A stretch of DNA of 38,376 nt, taken from assembly GCA_024685655.1 (NCBI GenBank), contig JAIKVO010000071.1, forward strand, positions 1 through 38,376, in the 5' to 3' direction. Every line of letters begins with the position of its first letter. Position 1 is the stretch's first letter. The notes beneath the pieces are model-generated. The model was not told the origin of the DNA. It made no database searches and worked only from the letters and a program-made list of their open reading frames with translations. The translations under genes were made by a program, and so were the position numbers. This DNA is from Treponemataceae bacterium (GTDB lineage: Bacteria > Spirochaetota > Spirochaetia > Treponematales > Treponemataceae). This document shows positions 1-9,086 of this stretch, one piece after another.

Positions 1-155
1 GCGCAAGCCTCCTCGCCCGTCTTATGGCGGGCTGCGGTGTCTCGCGCTCCCCCACCCAGCGGGGGCAGAGAGTTTCGCTGCGCATTGTCAGCGAAGCGTT
101 TCAATAATTTATCTGCGTTTCGCGCCCCCGCAACGCCCCCATAACCACCCGACGT
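1..155. repeat. GC-rich multi-hairpin noncoding element, truncated by the window edge
   Basis: Successive hairpins, e.g. CCCCC-acccag-GGGGG and TTCGCTG(74-80)/CAGCGAA(89-95). Reverse-strand reading gives CCTAACGTCGGGTGGTTATGGGGGCGTT, whose TATGGG..CGTT resembles the edge of the 29397-29622 element. Confidence 0.5.
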
Positions 156-176
156 TAGGAATATTGCATTTAATTC

Positions 177-203
177 TTGACGTAAAATGTTCTATCCTAT
201 ACT
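177..203 (+). promoter_or_regulatory. Candidate promoter of def (TTGACG-N15-TATACT)
   Basis: TTGACG 177-182, TATACT 198-203; ATG of def at 215, no SD visible. Confidence 0.45.
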
Positions 204-214
204 TTAAATACGCT

Positions 215-769
215 ATGAAAGTATTGACGTTAGGTGATGAACTTCTTAGGCAGAAAAGTCTGCCAGTTGAGGAAGTAACCCCAGAAATAAAAGCTCTTGC
301 AGAAGAGATGTTTGCAACGATGATTGAGCAGCAAGGAGTCGGGCTTGCGGCTCCGCAGGTCGGTATTTTGAAGCGTATGTTCGTGCTTATTGCCGATGAC
401 GATGTTCGCCGAGTTTTTATTAATCCGCAGATTATCGCGACTTCAACTGAGCTTTCCGAATATGAGGAAGGCTGCCTTTCAATACCAAAAGTTTATGAAA
501 AAATAACGCGCCCCGTGAAAGTTACGGTACAGGCATTAAATGAAAACGGAAAGCCATTTACGATTGAAGCAGACGGACTTCTCGCAAGAATAATCCAGCA
601 CGAGTATGACCATCTTGAAGGAATCCTTTACATCGATAAGGGAGATCCGTTCTTCAAATTCAAAATAGAAGAGAATTTTAAGAAGAAAGCAGAAAAAAAG
701 AGGCTGAAAGAAGCGCAAAAAGCGGCTAAGGACGCAAAAATACAGGCAAAGAAGGCAGCAAAGAAATGA
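215..769 (+). CDS. def: Peptide deformylase
   Basis: Motifs GVGLAAPQVG, EGCLS and QHEYDHLEG; start taken at MKVLTLGDELLRQ. Confidence 0.95.
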   Translation: MKVLTLGDELLRQKSLPVEEVTPEIKALAEEMFATMIEQQGVGLAAPQVGILKRMFVLIADDDVRRVFINPQIIATSTELSEYEEGCLSIPKVYEKITRPVKVTVQALNENGKPFTIEADGLLARIIQHEYDHLEGILYIDKGDPFFKFKIEENFKKKAEKKRLKEAQKAAKDAKIQAKKAAKK

Positions 770-1770
770 AGATTCTTTATGCAGGTAGCCCGGACTGTTC
801 CGCAGAAGTGCTCAAAGAGCTTTTCAAGCTCCTTGACGGCACAGGCAACGAAATATCAGCAGTTCTCACAAACCCGCCTTCTGCAAAAGGAAGACATCAC
901 GATCTTACGCCGACACCAACAGGACTTGCGGCAGAAGAGCTGGGGCTTCCCGTACTTACTCCGGAAAAACTCGATGGTTCTGCAAGAGAAGCTGTCGCTG
1001 CATATTCCACGGATTTATTAGTTTGCTTTGCATACGGAAGAATTTTCGGACCAAAGTTTATGGCACTTTTTCCGCAGGGCGGCATAAACTACCACCCTTC
1101 TTTGTTACCGCAGTACAGAGGCTGCGCTCCGGTTCCTGCCGCAATATGGAATATGGAGAAAGTAACTGGGTTTACTGTACAAAGACTTGCTCAAAAAATG
1201 GACAGTGGCGACATTCTTTTGCAAAAGCAGTATACTATGACAGGAAAAGAAACTGCCGATTCCTTGCTCCATATTGCGGCAAAAGAAGGCGCACCAATGC
1301 TGCGTGACGCGATTCTTGCCATTCAGAACGGAACGGCTCACGGAACACCGCAAGAAGAAGCTAAAGCAACTTACTGCAAGATGTTCTGCAAAGAAGACGG
1401 TGAAATTGACTGGAACCGGAGCGCAGCCGAAATTGATGCGATTATAAGGGCATGCACACCATGGCCGGGAGCTTTCACCACGGCGAACGGAACTGTTCTT
1501 AAACTTGTGGAGGCTTCCGTTTATTCTGGAAATGCCGGAGAAGTCTGCGGTGCAGTTGCAGCAAGCGACTCCGATACATCTGGTGCGGCGGCTTGCCCCG
1601 GAACTGTAATCGGCATGGACAAAATGCAAGGCATTCTGTTCCAAACCGGAGACGGACTTCTTGCCGTCCGCGTTTTGCAGTGGCAGGCAAAAAAAGCAAT
1701 GCCGTTCAAAGATTTTCTAAACGGCAGCCGGAATTTTGTCGGCAATGTGTGCGGAGCGGCAAAAAACTAA
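766..1770 (+). CDS. fmt: Methionyl-tRNA formyltransferase
   Basis: ATGA overlap with def; HPSLLPQYRGCAPVPAAIWN formyltransferase motif. Confidence 0.95.
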   Translation: MKILYAGSPDCSAEVLKELFKLLDGTGNEISAVLTNPPSAKGRHHDLTPTPTGLAAEELGLPVLTPEKLDGSAREAVAAYSTDLLVCFAYGRIFGPKFMALFPQGGINYHPSLLPQYRGCAPVPAAIWNMEKVTGFTVQRLAQKMDSGDILLQKQYTMTGKETADSLLHIAAKEGAPMLRDAILAIQNGTAHGTPQEEAKATYCKMFCKEDGEIDWNRSAAEIDAIIRACTPWPGAFTTANGTVLKLVEASVYSGNAGEVCGAVAASDSDTSGAAACPGTVIGMDKMQGILFQTGDGLLAVRVLQWQAKKAMPFKDFLNGSRNFVGNVCGAAKN

Positions 1771-1848
1771 GCACAATCAGAGTAGGTTTCGGACTTTTCG
1801 AATAAGATAATTTGAGATATATTTTAATTACTTTATATAGGATTTGAG

Positions 1849-2868
1849 ATGAAAAAATTTCCTGACCCAAGAATCAATTTCCACAGATTTATGGAATCTC
1901 TCCAGCTTAACTGGAAAGCCCTTTTGCTTACGTCGTTACTCACAATTGTAATAATGGGTATTGCCGTGGTTGCTGTTTTCTTCGTGATTGTACAAAGCGA
2001 GGAACAAGTAATGGTTCCTAACGTTACAGGAAAACAGCTTGAAGATGCGCTCTTGGAGCTTCAGGCAAAAGAACTGTACCCCAAAATCCAGCTTCGATAT
2101 TCCAACAGTATAGACGAAAAAGGATCAATTCTTGAGCAGGATCCGCCGTTCGGTACAATCGTTAATGCTGGAAGACGAATTAATCTCGTAATAAGCCGTG
2201 GTATTGTTGTTGACAGTGTTGGAAACTACATAGGACAGAAGATAGATGACGTGCGCATTTCCCTTGCCACGCTTTTCTCCGGTTACGCAGTACCTCTTAT
2301 AACGCTGCCTGACAACCCGATATATCAGTCTGACGAGTCTGAGCCTGGAACCATCCTTGAGCAGGATCCACCGCCAGAAACGGCAATAACTTCGCCTGTA
2401 ACTATGTCGCTCGTGGTAAGCAGCGGCCCCGGCAACGAGACTGCAAAACTGCCGTGGCTCGTCGGTAAATCAATTGATGAGACATTGCTTCTTATGAGCC
2501 GCACGAAACTTGTGTTTGATTTCAATACAAGGCCATTAAAACAGGGAGAAAAACCTGGTGTTGTTGTGGCTCAAAAAGATTTTACGGATGAGCCGCTGCC
2601 TGTTTACTCTCGTTCGGAAGTGACAATCGCAATGCCGGATGAGCCTATTGATGATGAAGTATATGGAATTTTCTCCGCGAAGCTTGCAAAATATCCGTAT
2701 GCGCTTAAAGTTCAGATTGATATAATTCCTCAGGAAGGCGACAGTTACACATTGCTTTCATTCAAGCATCCTGGTGGAAACCTGACTGTTCCATATAAGA
2801 TTCCAAGATTCAGCGTGCTTGTGCTCTCTGTTCAGGACAAAGAGATAAGCCGTACGATGATTCAATAA
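1849..2868 (+). CDS. Membrane-anchored PASTA-domain protein (no kinase domain)
   Basis: One N-terminal TM segment, then repeated PASTA modules (VPNVTGKQLEDALLEL..., ILEQDPP). Confidence 0.85.
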   Translation: MKKFPDPRINFHRFMESLQLNWKALLLTSLLTIVIMGIAVVAVFFVIVQSEEQVMVPNVTGKQLEDALLELQAKELYPKIQLRYSNSIDEKGSILEQDPPFGTIVNAGRRINLVISRGIVVDSVGNYIGQKIDDVRISLATLFSGYAVPLITLPDNPIYQSDESEPGTILEQDPPPETAITSPVTMSLVVSSGPGNETAKLPWLVGKSIDETLLLMSRTKLVFDFNTRPLKQGEKPGVVVAQKDFTDEPLPVYSRSEVTIAMPDEPIDDEVYGIFSAKLAKYPYALKVQIDIIPQEGDSYTLLSFKHPGGNLTVPYKIPRFSVLVLSVQDKEISRTMIQ

Positions 2869-2965
2869 ATATCTGTACGAAGTAGTATGATAAGAGGGTT
2901 TGATCTTTGAAGAACCCGTAGCCCCTACGATGTTCCTGAGTTTTCAGTCAAAGAAAAGGTAGCAA

Positions 2966-2999
2966 TCTCGGAAAAGTCACCGAAGTGATTTTTCCGAGA
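2966..2999. terminator. Hairpin between convergent genes, likely bidirectional terminator
   Basis: TCTCGGAAAAGTCAC-cgaa-GTGATTTTTCCGAGA, near-perfect stem. Confidence 0.7.
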
Positions 3000-3010
3000 A
3001 GCCTATAATG

Positions 3011-4534
3011 TTATTTTGCTTTTGCTGTCCGTGTTTTCATTACGAACAAGAAACAAATAAGTACTGCTGCACCGAACACGATCGAGATAATTGCGCTCAC
3101 TGCTGTACCAAGTCCGGATGTAAGTCCTGCGATAATATATGTAAGGAATGAAACGATTGCAACGCATATTGCGTATGGCAGCTGAGTTGCAACGTGGTTC
3201 ACGTGATCACAAACTGCACCTGCGGATGCCATAATCGTTGTATCGGAGATTGGTGAACAATGGTCACCGCAAACAGCCCCTGCCATACAAGCAGAGATTG
3301 AGATAATGCGGATAGGGTCAGATGTTGACGGGAAAGCTGCTATACAGATCGGAATAAGGATACCGAACGTTCCCCAAGAAGTACCTGTGGCGAATGCAAG
3401 ACCGCATGCAATAACAAAGATAATTGCCGGCAAGAAAAGCTTTAATCCAGCAGCGCTGCCTTCTACAAGACCCGCGACATATTCTTTTGCGCCAAGACTG
3501 TCTGTCATAGATTTAAGTGTCCATGCGAGTGTAAGAATAAGAATGGCTGGAACCATAGCCTTAAATCCGTCTGGGATGCAGTTCATGCAATCTTTGAATG
3601 ACAGGATTCTGCGGATGAAATAGAAAACAATCGTAATTATAAGTGCAGCGAATGAACCAAGTACAAGACCGATTGAAGCATCGCTGTTTGCGAACGCATC
3701 GACAAATCCTGCTTTATCCTCGCCTGAAGCGAAGAATCCACCTGTATAAATCATTCCGAGAACACAGAAAACAATGAGTGTAACGACAGGGAAAACAAGG
3801 TCAATGACTTTTCCTTTGCCGACTGATTGTGTGTCATCGTCTTTTCCTTTGGATTCCACTGCAGCAATGGCTTTTTCGAAACTTGCCATCTTGCCGAATT
3901 CGAACTTCATAAGGACAAGTGCGAACATCATAACCAAAGTGAATAAAGCGTAGAAGTTGAAAGGAATTGCCTCTACGAAAAGCTTAATTCCGTTCTCTCC
4001 GTCACCGGCAAAACCTGCAACAGCCGCTGCCCATGAGCTTATCGGAGCGATAATACAGACTGGAGCCGCTGTGGCGTCTATAAGGTAAGCAAGTTTCTCT
4101 CGTGAAATACCGTATTTGTCCGTAACTGGCCGCATAACCGAACCAACTGTAAGACAGTTAAAATAGTCATCTATAAAAATAAAGATTCCCAAGCAGATTG
4201 TTGCTATTTGAGCACCTGCTTTTGTCTTTATGTGTTTTTTTGCCCATGCACCGAAAGCAGCTGAACCACCGGCTTTGTTCATGAGCGCAACCATAATTCC
4301 AAGAACTACAAGGAATACAAGAATACCGACATTCCAGCTGTCCGCAAGCTGCGCAATCATTCCATCGCTGAAAATGTGGTTGAAGAATCCGGAAAAACCA
4401 GAAGCTGCGTCTATTGCATAGAATAAACCGCCGATAACAATACCGACGAACAAGGAAGAATAGACTTCCTTAGTGATGAGTGCCAGTGCAATTGCAACGA
4501 TTGCAGGCACCAATGACCAAAATGTACCAACCAT
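3011..4534 (-). CDS. NhaC-family Na+/H+ antiporter
   Basis: 507-aa polytopic membrane protein; GTSWGTFGILIPI and GDHCSPISDTTIMASAGA motifs typical of the NhaC superfamily; SD AAGGAG. Confidence 0.85.
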   Translation of the reverse strand: MVGTFWSLVPAIVAIALALITKEVYSSLFVGIVIGGLFYAIDAASGFSGFFNHIFSDGMIAQLADSWNVGILVFLVVLGIMVALMNKAGGSAAFGAWAKKHIKTKAGAQIATICLGIFIFIDDYFNCLTVGSVMRPVTDKYGISREKLAYLIDATAAPVCIIAPISSWAAAVAGFAGDGENGIKLFVEAIPFNFYALFTLVMMFALVLMKFEFGKMASFEKAIAAVESKGKDDDTQSVGKGKVIDLVFPVVTLIVFCVLGMIYTGGFFASGEDKAGFVDAFANSDASIGLVLGSFAALIITIVFYFIRRILSFKDCMNCIPDGFKAMVPAILILTLAWTLKSMTDSLGAKEYVAGLVEGSAAGLKLFLPAIIFVIACGLAFATGTSWGTFGILIPICIAAFPSTSDPIRIISISACMAGAVCGDHCSPISDTTIMASAGAVCDHVNHVATQLPYAICVAIVSFLTYIIAGLTSGLGTAVSAIISIVFGAAVLICFLFVMKTRTAKAK

Positions 4535-4561
4535 TTTTAATCTCCTTAAAACTCAGCTTCG

Positions 4562-4726
4562 TTAGTCTTTCTGCAGCTTGGAAAAATCTGTGTTAAGTGG
4601 ATCTTTTACGCCGTCTTTATCAAGTTTTTTTATTACCTCAATGACGTAATCCAAACTGGTTAACTGAGGTGCTGTACAGTAAGTCCTGATTTGCTGCAAA
4701 GCCTCAATTATCTTCTCATTTGTCAT
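4562..4726 (-). CDS. Small conserved-looking protein of ~54 aa upstream of the antiporter
   Basis: MTNEKIIEALQQIRTYCTAPQL..., preceded by GGGAGG SD; 27 nt from the antiporter gene, same strand. Confidence 0.6.
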   Translation of the reverse strand: MTNEKIIEALQQIRTYCTAPQLTSLDYVIEVIKKLDKDGVKDPLNTDFSKLQKD

Positions 4727-4991
4727 AAAAACCTCCCGCAACAGCACAAAGGAAGCAAGAGTCAACAAGGCAACATCGCTTCCTGTTCTATCTGTCGTGA
4801 TTTTTGAAACAAGATTCCGTACTTTAATAAAGTACTTTTATGTAGTAATATTATCATGGTTTGTTCATGCCGTGTAGAGTTTTTTTGCAAATTTATTCAT
4901 TTTTTTGTAAAAATATAAAATTTCACCGCAATATATTCTTTAGTGAATATTTGCGATATTTGAAATAGAAGGAGCTTTTACAGTAAGCAAT

Positions 4992-6566
4992 ATGCCGCAA
5001 CGTCCGAAAATATGTCTTAGCCTTACAGGAAAAACAATCGCGGAGGATTTGGAGATACTCAATAAATATCGTAATTGGATAGATATAGCAGAACTGCGCG
5101 TCGATTTCCTCACCAAGGATGAAAGGCTGTATGTGCGTCGCTTTCCAGAACAAGCCGGAATTCCATGCATACTTACAATAAGAAGGCGTATTGATGGTGG
5201 TGAATACCTTGAAGGAGAGGCTGCCAGAACAACGCTTTTTGCCCGTGCCCTTGCTTTTGCAGAACAGGATGTTACGAAAAATTTCGCTTATATCGATTTG
5301 GAGAATGACTTTTTTGTTCCAAGCCTTCATGATGCGGCTCTTGCGTTCGGTACTTCTGTTATTCGGAGTTACCACAGCCTGAATTCAACCGTAAAAAACA
5401 TTGCAAGCGTTTTTGAAGAGCTGCGCTACACCGGATACGAGATTCCGAAGATAGCTTGTATGCCGCACTCCTTGAACGAAGTGACGAACCTTATGAAACA
5501 AGCAAAGGAACTTAGGGATACAAACCATATTCTGTCGATATCGGGTCCCTTCAGTATTCCTGCGACTATACTTTCATCAAAAACAAATTCATATCTTACA
5601 TACACGAATTCACATGATGAAACTGACGACAACAAGAATATCAGTTTCCTTGACCCGAAAGTATTATGTGAAACATATAATTTTAACTCAATCGACAAAA
5701 ATACGGAGCTGTTCGGAATAACAGGATTCCCTCTCGAAAGCTCAGACAGCCCGACGATACACAATAAGCTTTACAAAGAATTTGGAATAAACGCTATATA
5801 TATTCCTTTCAGGGCAAAAACTGTAGATGAAGCTATAGATTTTGCGAATGAAACGGGGATGAACGGTTTTTCCGTTGTGGCTCCGTATAAAACGGAGATT
5901 TTGCCGAACCTGCGGCAGATTTCTGCGGAAGTAGGTGATACCGGGGCGTGCAATATTGTGGTAAAGCGTGGCAATGACTGGATAGGCTACAATACTGATC
6001 CGGAAGGTTTGCAAAAGGCATTGTGCGGTTTCATGGAGGCAAAGAATCTTGCGCATAGGCGTGTAGCGATAATAGGCGGAGGAAGCGTGGCCAGGGCTGC
6101 GGCATATGCCGTAAAGATGTTGAGGGGAAAAGCCTGTGTTTTTAACAGGACAGTCTCAAAAGCAAGGCGGATAGCGGAGCAATTCGGTTTCAAATATGCA
6201 CCTCTTGACCCTTCAAGCAACGATATTCTTGAAAATTATTCTGATCTAATAATCCAAGCGACATCAGTCGGGTTCAATTATAAAAAAGAAGTTTTGCTGG
6301 AGAGCGCATACGAGAATTATTGGACTGAGGATTATTCAGATAACCGCAGTACACCTGAAAATGATCCTATTTACTTCTATAAATTCAGGGGACATGAAGC
6401 CGTGTACGACATAATCTATCATCCGGAAAGAACCCCGCTGTTGGAAAGGGCTGAAAATGCCGGTTGCAGGGTGTCGAACGGACATTCAATGCTGGAATTT
6501 CAGGCTTCAAAACAGTTCGAGCTTTTTATGGGACATGATAAAAAATATATAACGGAGCATCCGTAG
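4992..6566 (+). CDS. aroDE: Bifunctional 3-dehydroquinate dehydratase / shikimate dehydrogenase
   Basis: N-terminal type I DHQ dehydratase (ELRVDFL, IRSYHS) and C-terminal shikimate dehydrogenase (FGITGFPLESSDSPTIHN, GGGSVARAAAYAV, NGHSMLEFQA). Confidence 0.9.
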   Translation: MPQRPKICLSLTGKTIAEDLEILNKYRNWIDIAELRVDFLTKDERLYVRRFPEQAGIPCILTIRRRIDGGEYLEGEAARTTLFARALAFAEQDVTKNFAYIDLENDFFVPSLHDAALAFGTSVIRSYHSLNSTVKNIASVFEELRYTGYEIPKIACMPHSLNEVTNLMKQAKELRDTNHILSISGPFSIPATILSSKTNSYLTYTNSHDETDDNKNISFLDPKVLCETYNFNSIDKNTELFGITGFPLESSDSPTIHNKLYKEFGINAIYIPFRAKTVDEAIDFANETGMNGFSVVAPYKTEILPNLRQISAEVGDTGACNIVVKRGNDWIGYNTDPEGLQKALCGFMEAKNLAHRRVAIIGGGSVARAAAYAVKMLRGKACVFNRTVSKARRIAEQFGFKYAPLDPSSNDILENYSDLIIQATSVGFNYKKEVLLESAYENYWTEDYSDNRSTPENDPIYFYKFRGHEAVYDIIYHPERTPLLERAENAGCRVSNGHSMLEFQASKQFELFMGHDKKYITEHP

Positions 6567-6577
6567 AGGAGAAGAAA

Positions 6578-7294
6578 ATGCTTTCACAATCTGAACAGAA
6601 AAAATTAGTCGGCGAAACGGCAATAAACCGTCTTTTTGAGCGCGGGCTTATAAAAAACGGAACGAAGATAGGGCTTGGAACGGGTTCAACAGCTATGCCG
6701 GCTGTAAAAAGACTGGCGGAGCTTATTTCGGAAGGAAAGCTTTCCGGCATAAGAGCCGTTGCGACCAGCTACCAGACGACAATTGCGTGCGAGGAACTTG
6801 GGATTCCGGTATACTCTCTTTCTAGCCGGGAGATAGGTGGAAAGCTTGATATTGCAATAGACGGAGCCGATGAGATAAGCCCGGAGAATAATCTGATAAA
6901 GGGCGGCGGCGCGGCACATCTTAAAGAAAAACTTGTAGAGTATAACGCAGCGCAGCTCGTTATTATTGCAGATGAGACAAAAGATGTTGCCAGTCTTGGC
7001 ACAAAGTTTCCGCTGCCTGTAGAGGTATTCGCAGAGGCACGCGTTCCTGTCGCCGCCGCCCTTGAAAAACTGGGCGCAACTTGCAAGGTGCGAGAGGGTG
7101 TGAAAAAAGCCGGTCCGGTTATCACGGACAACGGTAACATCGTGCTTGATTGTGTTTGGGAAAAGCCGGTTGATGCAGCGAAAATGGAAGACGCAATCAA
7201 TGCTATTACAGGTGTTGTGGAGAACGGTTTTTTTACCAAAAATCATCCGATTGTGTTCATTTCACACGCTGACGGTAGCGTAACAGAGCGGTAA
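6578..7294 (+). CDS. rpiA: Ribose-5-phosphate isomerase A
   Basis: GLGTGSTA, DGADEI and KGGGAAHLKEK motifs. Confidence 0.95.
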   Translation: MLSQSEQKKLVGETAINRLFERGLIKNGTKIGLGTGSTAMPAVKRLAELISEGKLSGIRAVATSYQTTIACEELGIPVYSLSSREIGGKLDIAIDGADEISPENNLIKGGGAAHLKEKLVEYNAAQLVIIADETKDVASLGTKFPLPVEVFAEARVPVAAALEKLGATCKVREGVKKAGPVITDNGNIVLDCVWEKPVDAAKMEDAINAITGVVENGFFTKNHPIVFISHADGSVTER

Positions 7295-7309
7295 AACTTT
7301 CTGATTGAG

Positions 7310-7354
7310 TGCCAGCTGCGATATGTTGCCGTACATACCAGCTGGCATTTTTTT
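7310..7354 (+). terminator. Rho-independent terminator after rpiA
   Basis: TGCCAGCTG...CAGCTGGCA followed by T7. Confidence 0.85.
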
Positions 7355-7366
7355 GCATTCCATGTG

Positions 7367-8311
7367 CTAATGTATAAGTCGGGATAGAACGGGGTCTTTT
7401 TGACGCCAGTTTTTATTTACTTTTACCTGCAAATCAAGATCGATTCTGTAGTCAAAAATTTCGCGCATTGTCTTAAGTGATTCAATACGTATAGATTTTA
7501 TCATAGATGCGCCTTTTCCTATGACAATGCCTTTCTGGCTGTCACGTTCAACGACAAGGAATGCGCGTACCCACAGCTCGCGGCCGTCTTTGCGCCATTC
7601 CATATCCGCAACATCAACATAGATTGCATGTGGAATCTCGTCATGAAGCATATTCATCGCTTTCTCTCGGATAATCTCAGCGATACGGAAATTGACTTCC
7701 TGATCGGTATAATATTCTTCCGGGTACATTGGCTCGGCGATTGGCGCAAGCTCATACAATGCTTTCAAAACATCATTGATATTCTCGTCTTTTTCTGCCG
7801 ACATGCGGAAAATCCGGCTTTCTGGAATATCCGGCAAAGCTTCTTTTAGGAATTGTTCGGCTTTTTCCGGTCGAGAATCCGGTGAGTCTATCTTGTTAAT
7901 TGCCACTACAGTTTTTGCTGAAACTGGTGTGACTAACTCCGCAGTTTTGCGTTCTTCCTCGCCCGGCTGGCGTGTTGAGTCTATGATGTAAAGAACGGCA
8001 TCCGCATCTTTCAGCTGGTCGGACGTGACCCCCCTTAGCCGGATGTTCAGCTTTTTCTCTGAATCATGGAAACCGGGCGTATCCACAAAAACAAGTTGGC
8101 CGAACGATGTGTTTACAATTCCGCGAACTGCGTTTCTGGTTGTTTGCGGAATCGGCGAGACAATAGAGATTTTCTCACCGCTCGCTGTGTTCAGAAATGT
8201 CGATTTTCCGGCAGATGGTCTGCCGACTATGGTTACAAGGGCTGCTTTTCCGCCTTTTTTTTCTGCGTTGTTTTCTTTGGTTTCGTTGATGTTTTCCATA
8301 TGCTCTTCCAT
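7367..8311 (-). CDS. era: GTPase Era
   Basis: GRPSAGKST, DTPGFHD, NKID and a C-terminal KH domain (KGIVIGKGASMIKSI). Start at MEEHMEN preferred because TATACT lies just upstream of it. Confidence 0.92.
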   Translation of the reverse strand: MEEHMENINETKENNAEKKGGKAALVTIVGRPSAGKSTFLNTASGEKISIVSPIPQTTRNAVRGIVNTSFGQLVFVDTPGFHDSEKKLNIRLRGVTSDQLKDADAVLYIIDSTRQPGEEERKTAELVTPVSAKTVVAINKIDSPDSRPEKAEQFLKEALPDIPESRIFRMSAEKDENINDVLKALYELAPIAEPMYPEEYYTDQEVNFRIAEIIREKAMNMLHDEIPHAIYVDVADMEWRKDGRELWVRAFLVVERDSQKGIVIGKGASMIKSIRIESLKTMREIFDYRIDLDLQVKVNKNWRQKDPVLSRLIH

Positions 8312-8396
8312 ATCAGTTTGAGTATACTCCGCAGAAGCAGAAAAGTCCATTATTCACACGCACTGCAAAATTTTCGCAGAAAGCGGAATATCGTAC

Positions 8397-8425
8397 TTGC
8401 TCGGTTTTTTATCCCGTGCTACCAT
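8397..8425 (+). promoter_or_regulatory. Candidate sigma70 promoter of cheW
   Basis: TTGCTC-N17-TACCAT. Confidence 0.4.
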
Positions 8426-8443
8426 AAACGGAGAGAGGTAATA

Positions 8444-8953
8444 ATGAGCAGCCAGTTTCTGACATTCATGCTTGACGATTCCCAGTATGCGGTTGAAGTG
8501 TACAACGTGCAGGAAGTAATGGAATATACTCGAATCACGAAAATGCCGTGTGCCGACCCGTGGATGGAAGGATTAATCAGTTCCAGAGGCAAGGGAATTT
8601 CTGTAATTAATCTCCGTAAAAAATTTGGACTGCCTGCAAAAGAACCGGACAAAGAAACGCGTATTATCGTAATGGAGATGAAGCCATCTGATGACAGTAT
8701 CATTACATTTGGTGCAATCGCGGATTCTGTACAGGAAGTAATCGATATAGATGATTCTGAGATAGAACCACCACCGAAATTCGGAAACAATATAGCTGGC
8801 AAATTTATTTTCGGAATCGGCAAAAAAAACGGCAACTTCATAATTATCCTGAATATAAACCAGATATTCTCTGCTGATGAGATAATAAACCTGAGCGAGA
8901 TAACGAAAAACTTGGGCGCGACAGTTTCAGAAGATGAGCAGGAAAACAATTAA
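8444..8953 (+). CDS. cheW: Chemotaxis coupling protein CheW
   Basis: CheW fold (FLTFMLDDSQYAVEVYNVQEVMEYTRITKMP; GLISSRGKGISVINLRKKFG). Start with GAGAGG SD preferred over the longer ORF start. Confidence 0.9.
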   Translation: MSSQFLTFMLDDSQYAVEVYNVQEVMEYTRITKMPCADPWMEGLISSRGKGISVINLRKKFGLPAKEPDKETRIIVMEMKPSDDSIITFGAIADSVQEVIDIDDSEIEPPPKFGNNIAGKFIFGIGKKNGNFIIILNINQIFSADEIINLSEITKNLGATVSEDEQENN

Positions 8954-8954
8954 G

Positions 8955-8977
8955 AAAACAGATGAAATGTCTGTTTT
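8955..8977. terminator. Hairpin after cheW
   Basis: AAAACAGA-tgaaatg-TCTGTTTT, perfect stem. Confidence 0.55.
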
Positions 8978-9086
8978 AAAATGCTGTTCCTCAATTGTTA
9001 TGAATTAAGAAATATGGTAGCATTATCTCTATCGATTGACGTAATCCCACTGGTATTATGCTTTTGAAATTGGCTTAAGGCATTTT

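Noticed and set aside
1105-1644. 179-aa minus-strand ORF
   Set aside because: Antisense to fmt; composition not protein-like.
8066-8443. 126-codon N-terminal extension of CheW in the ORF track
   Set aside because: Overlaps era on the other strand; the CheW domain starts at MSSQFLTF with a good SD.
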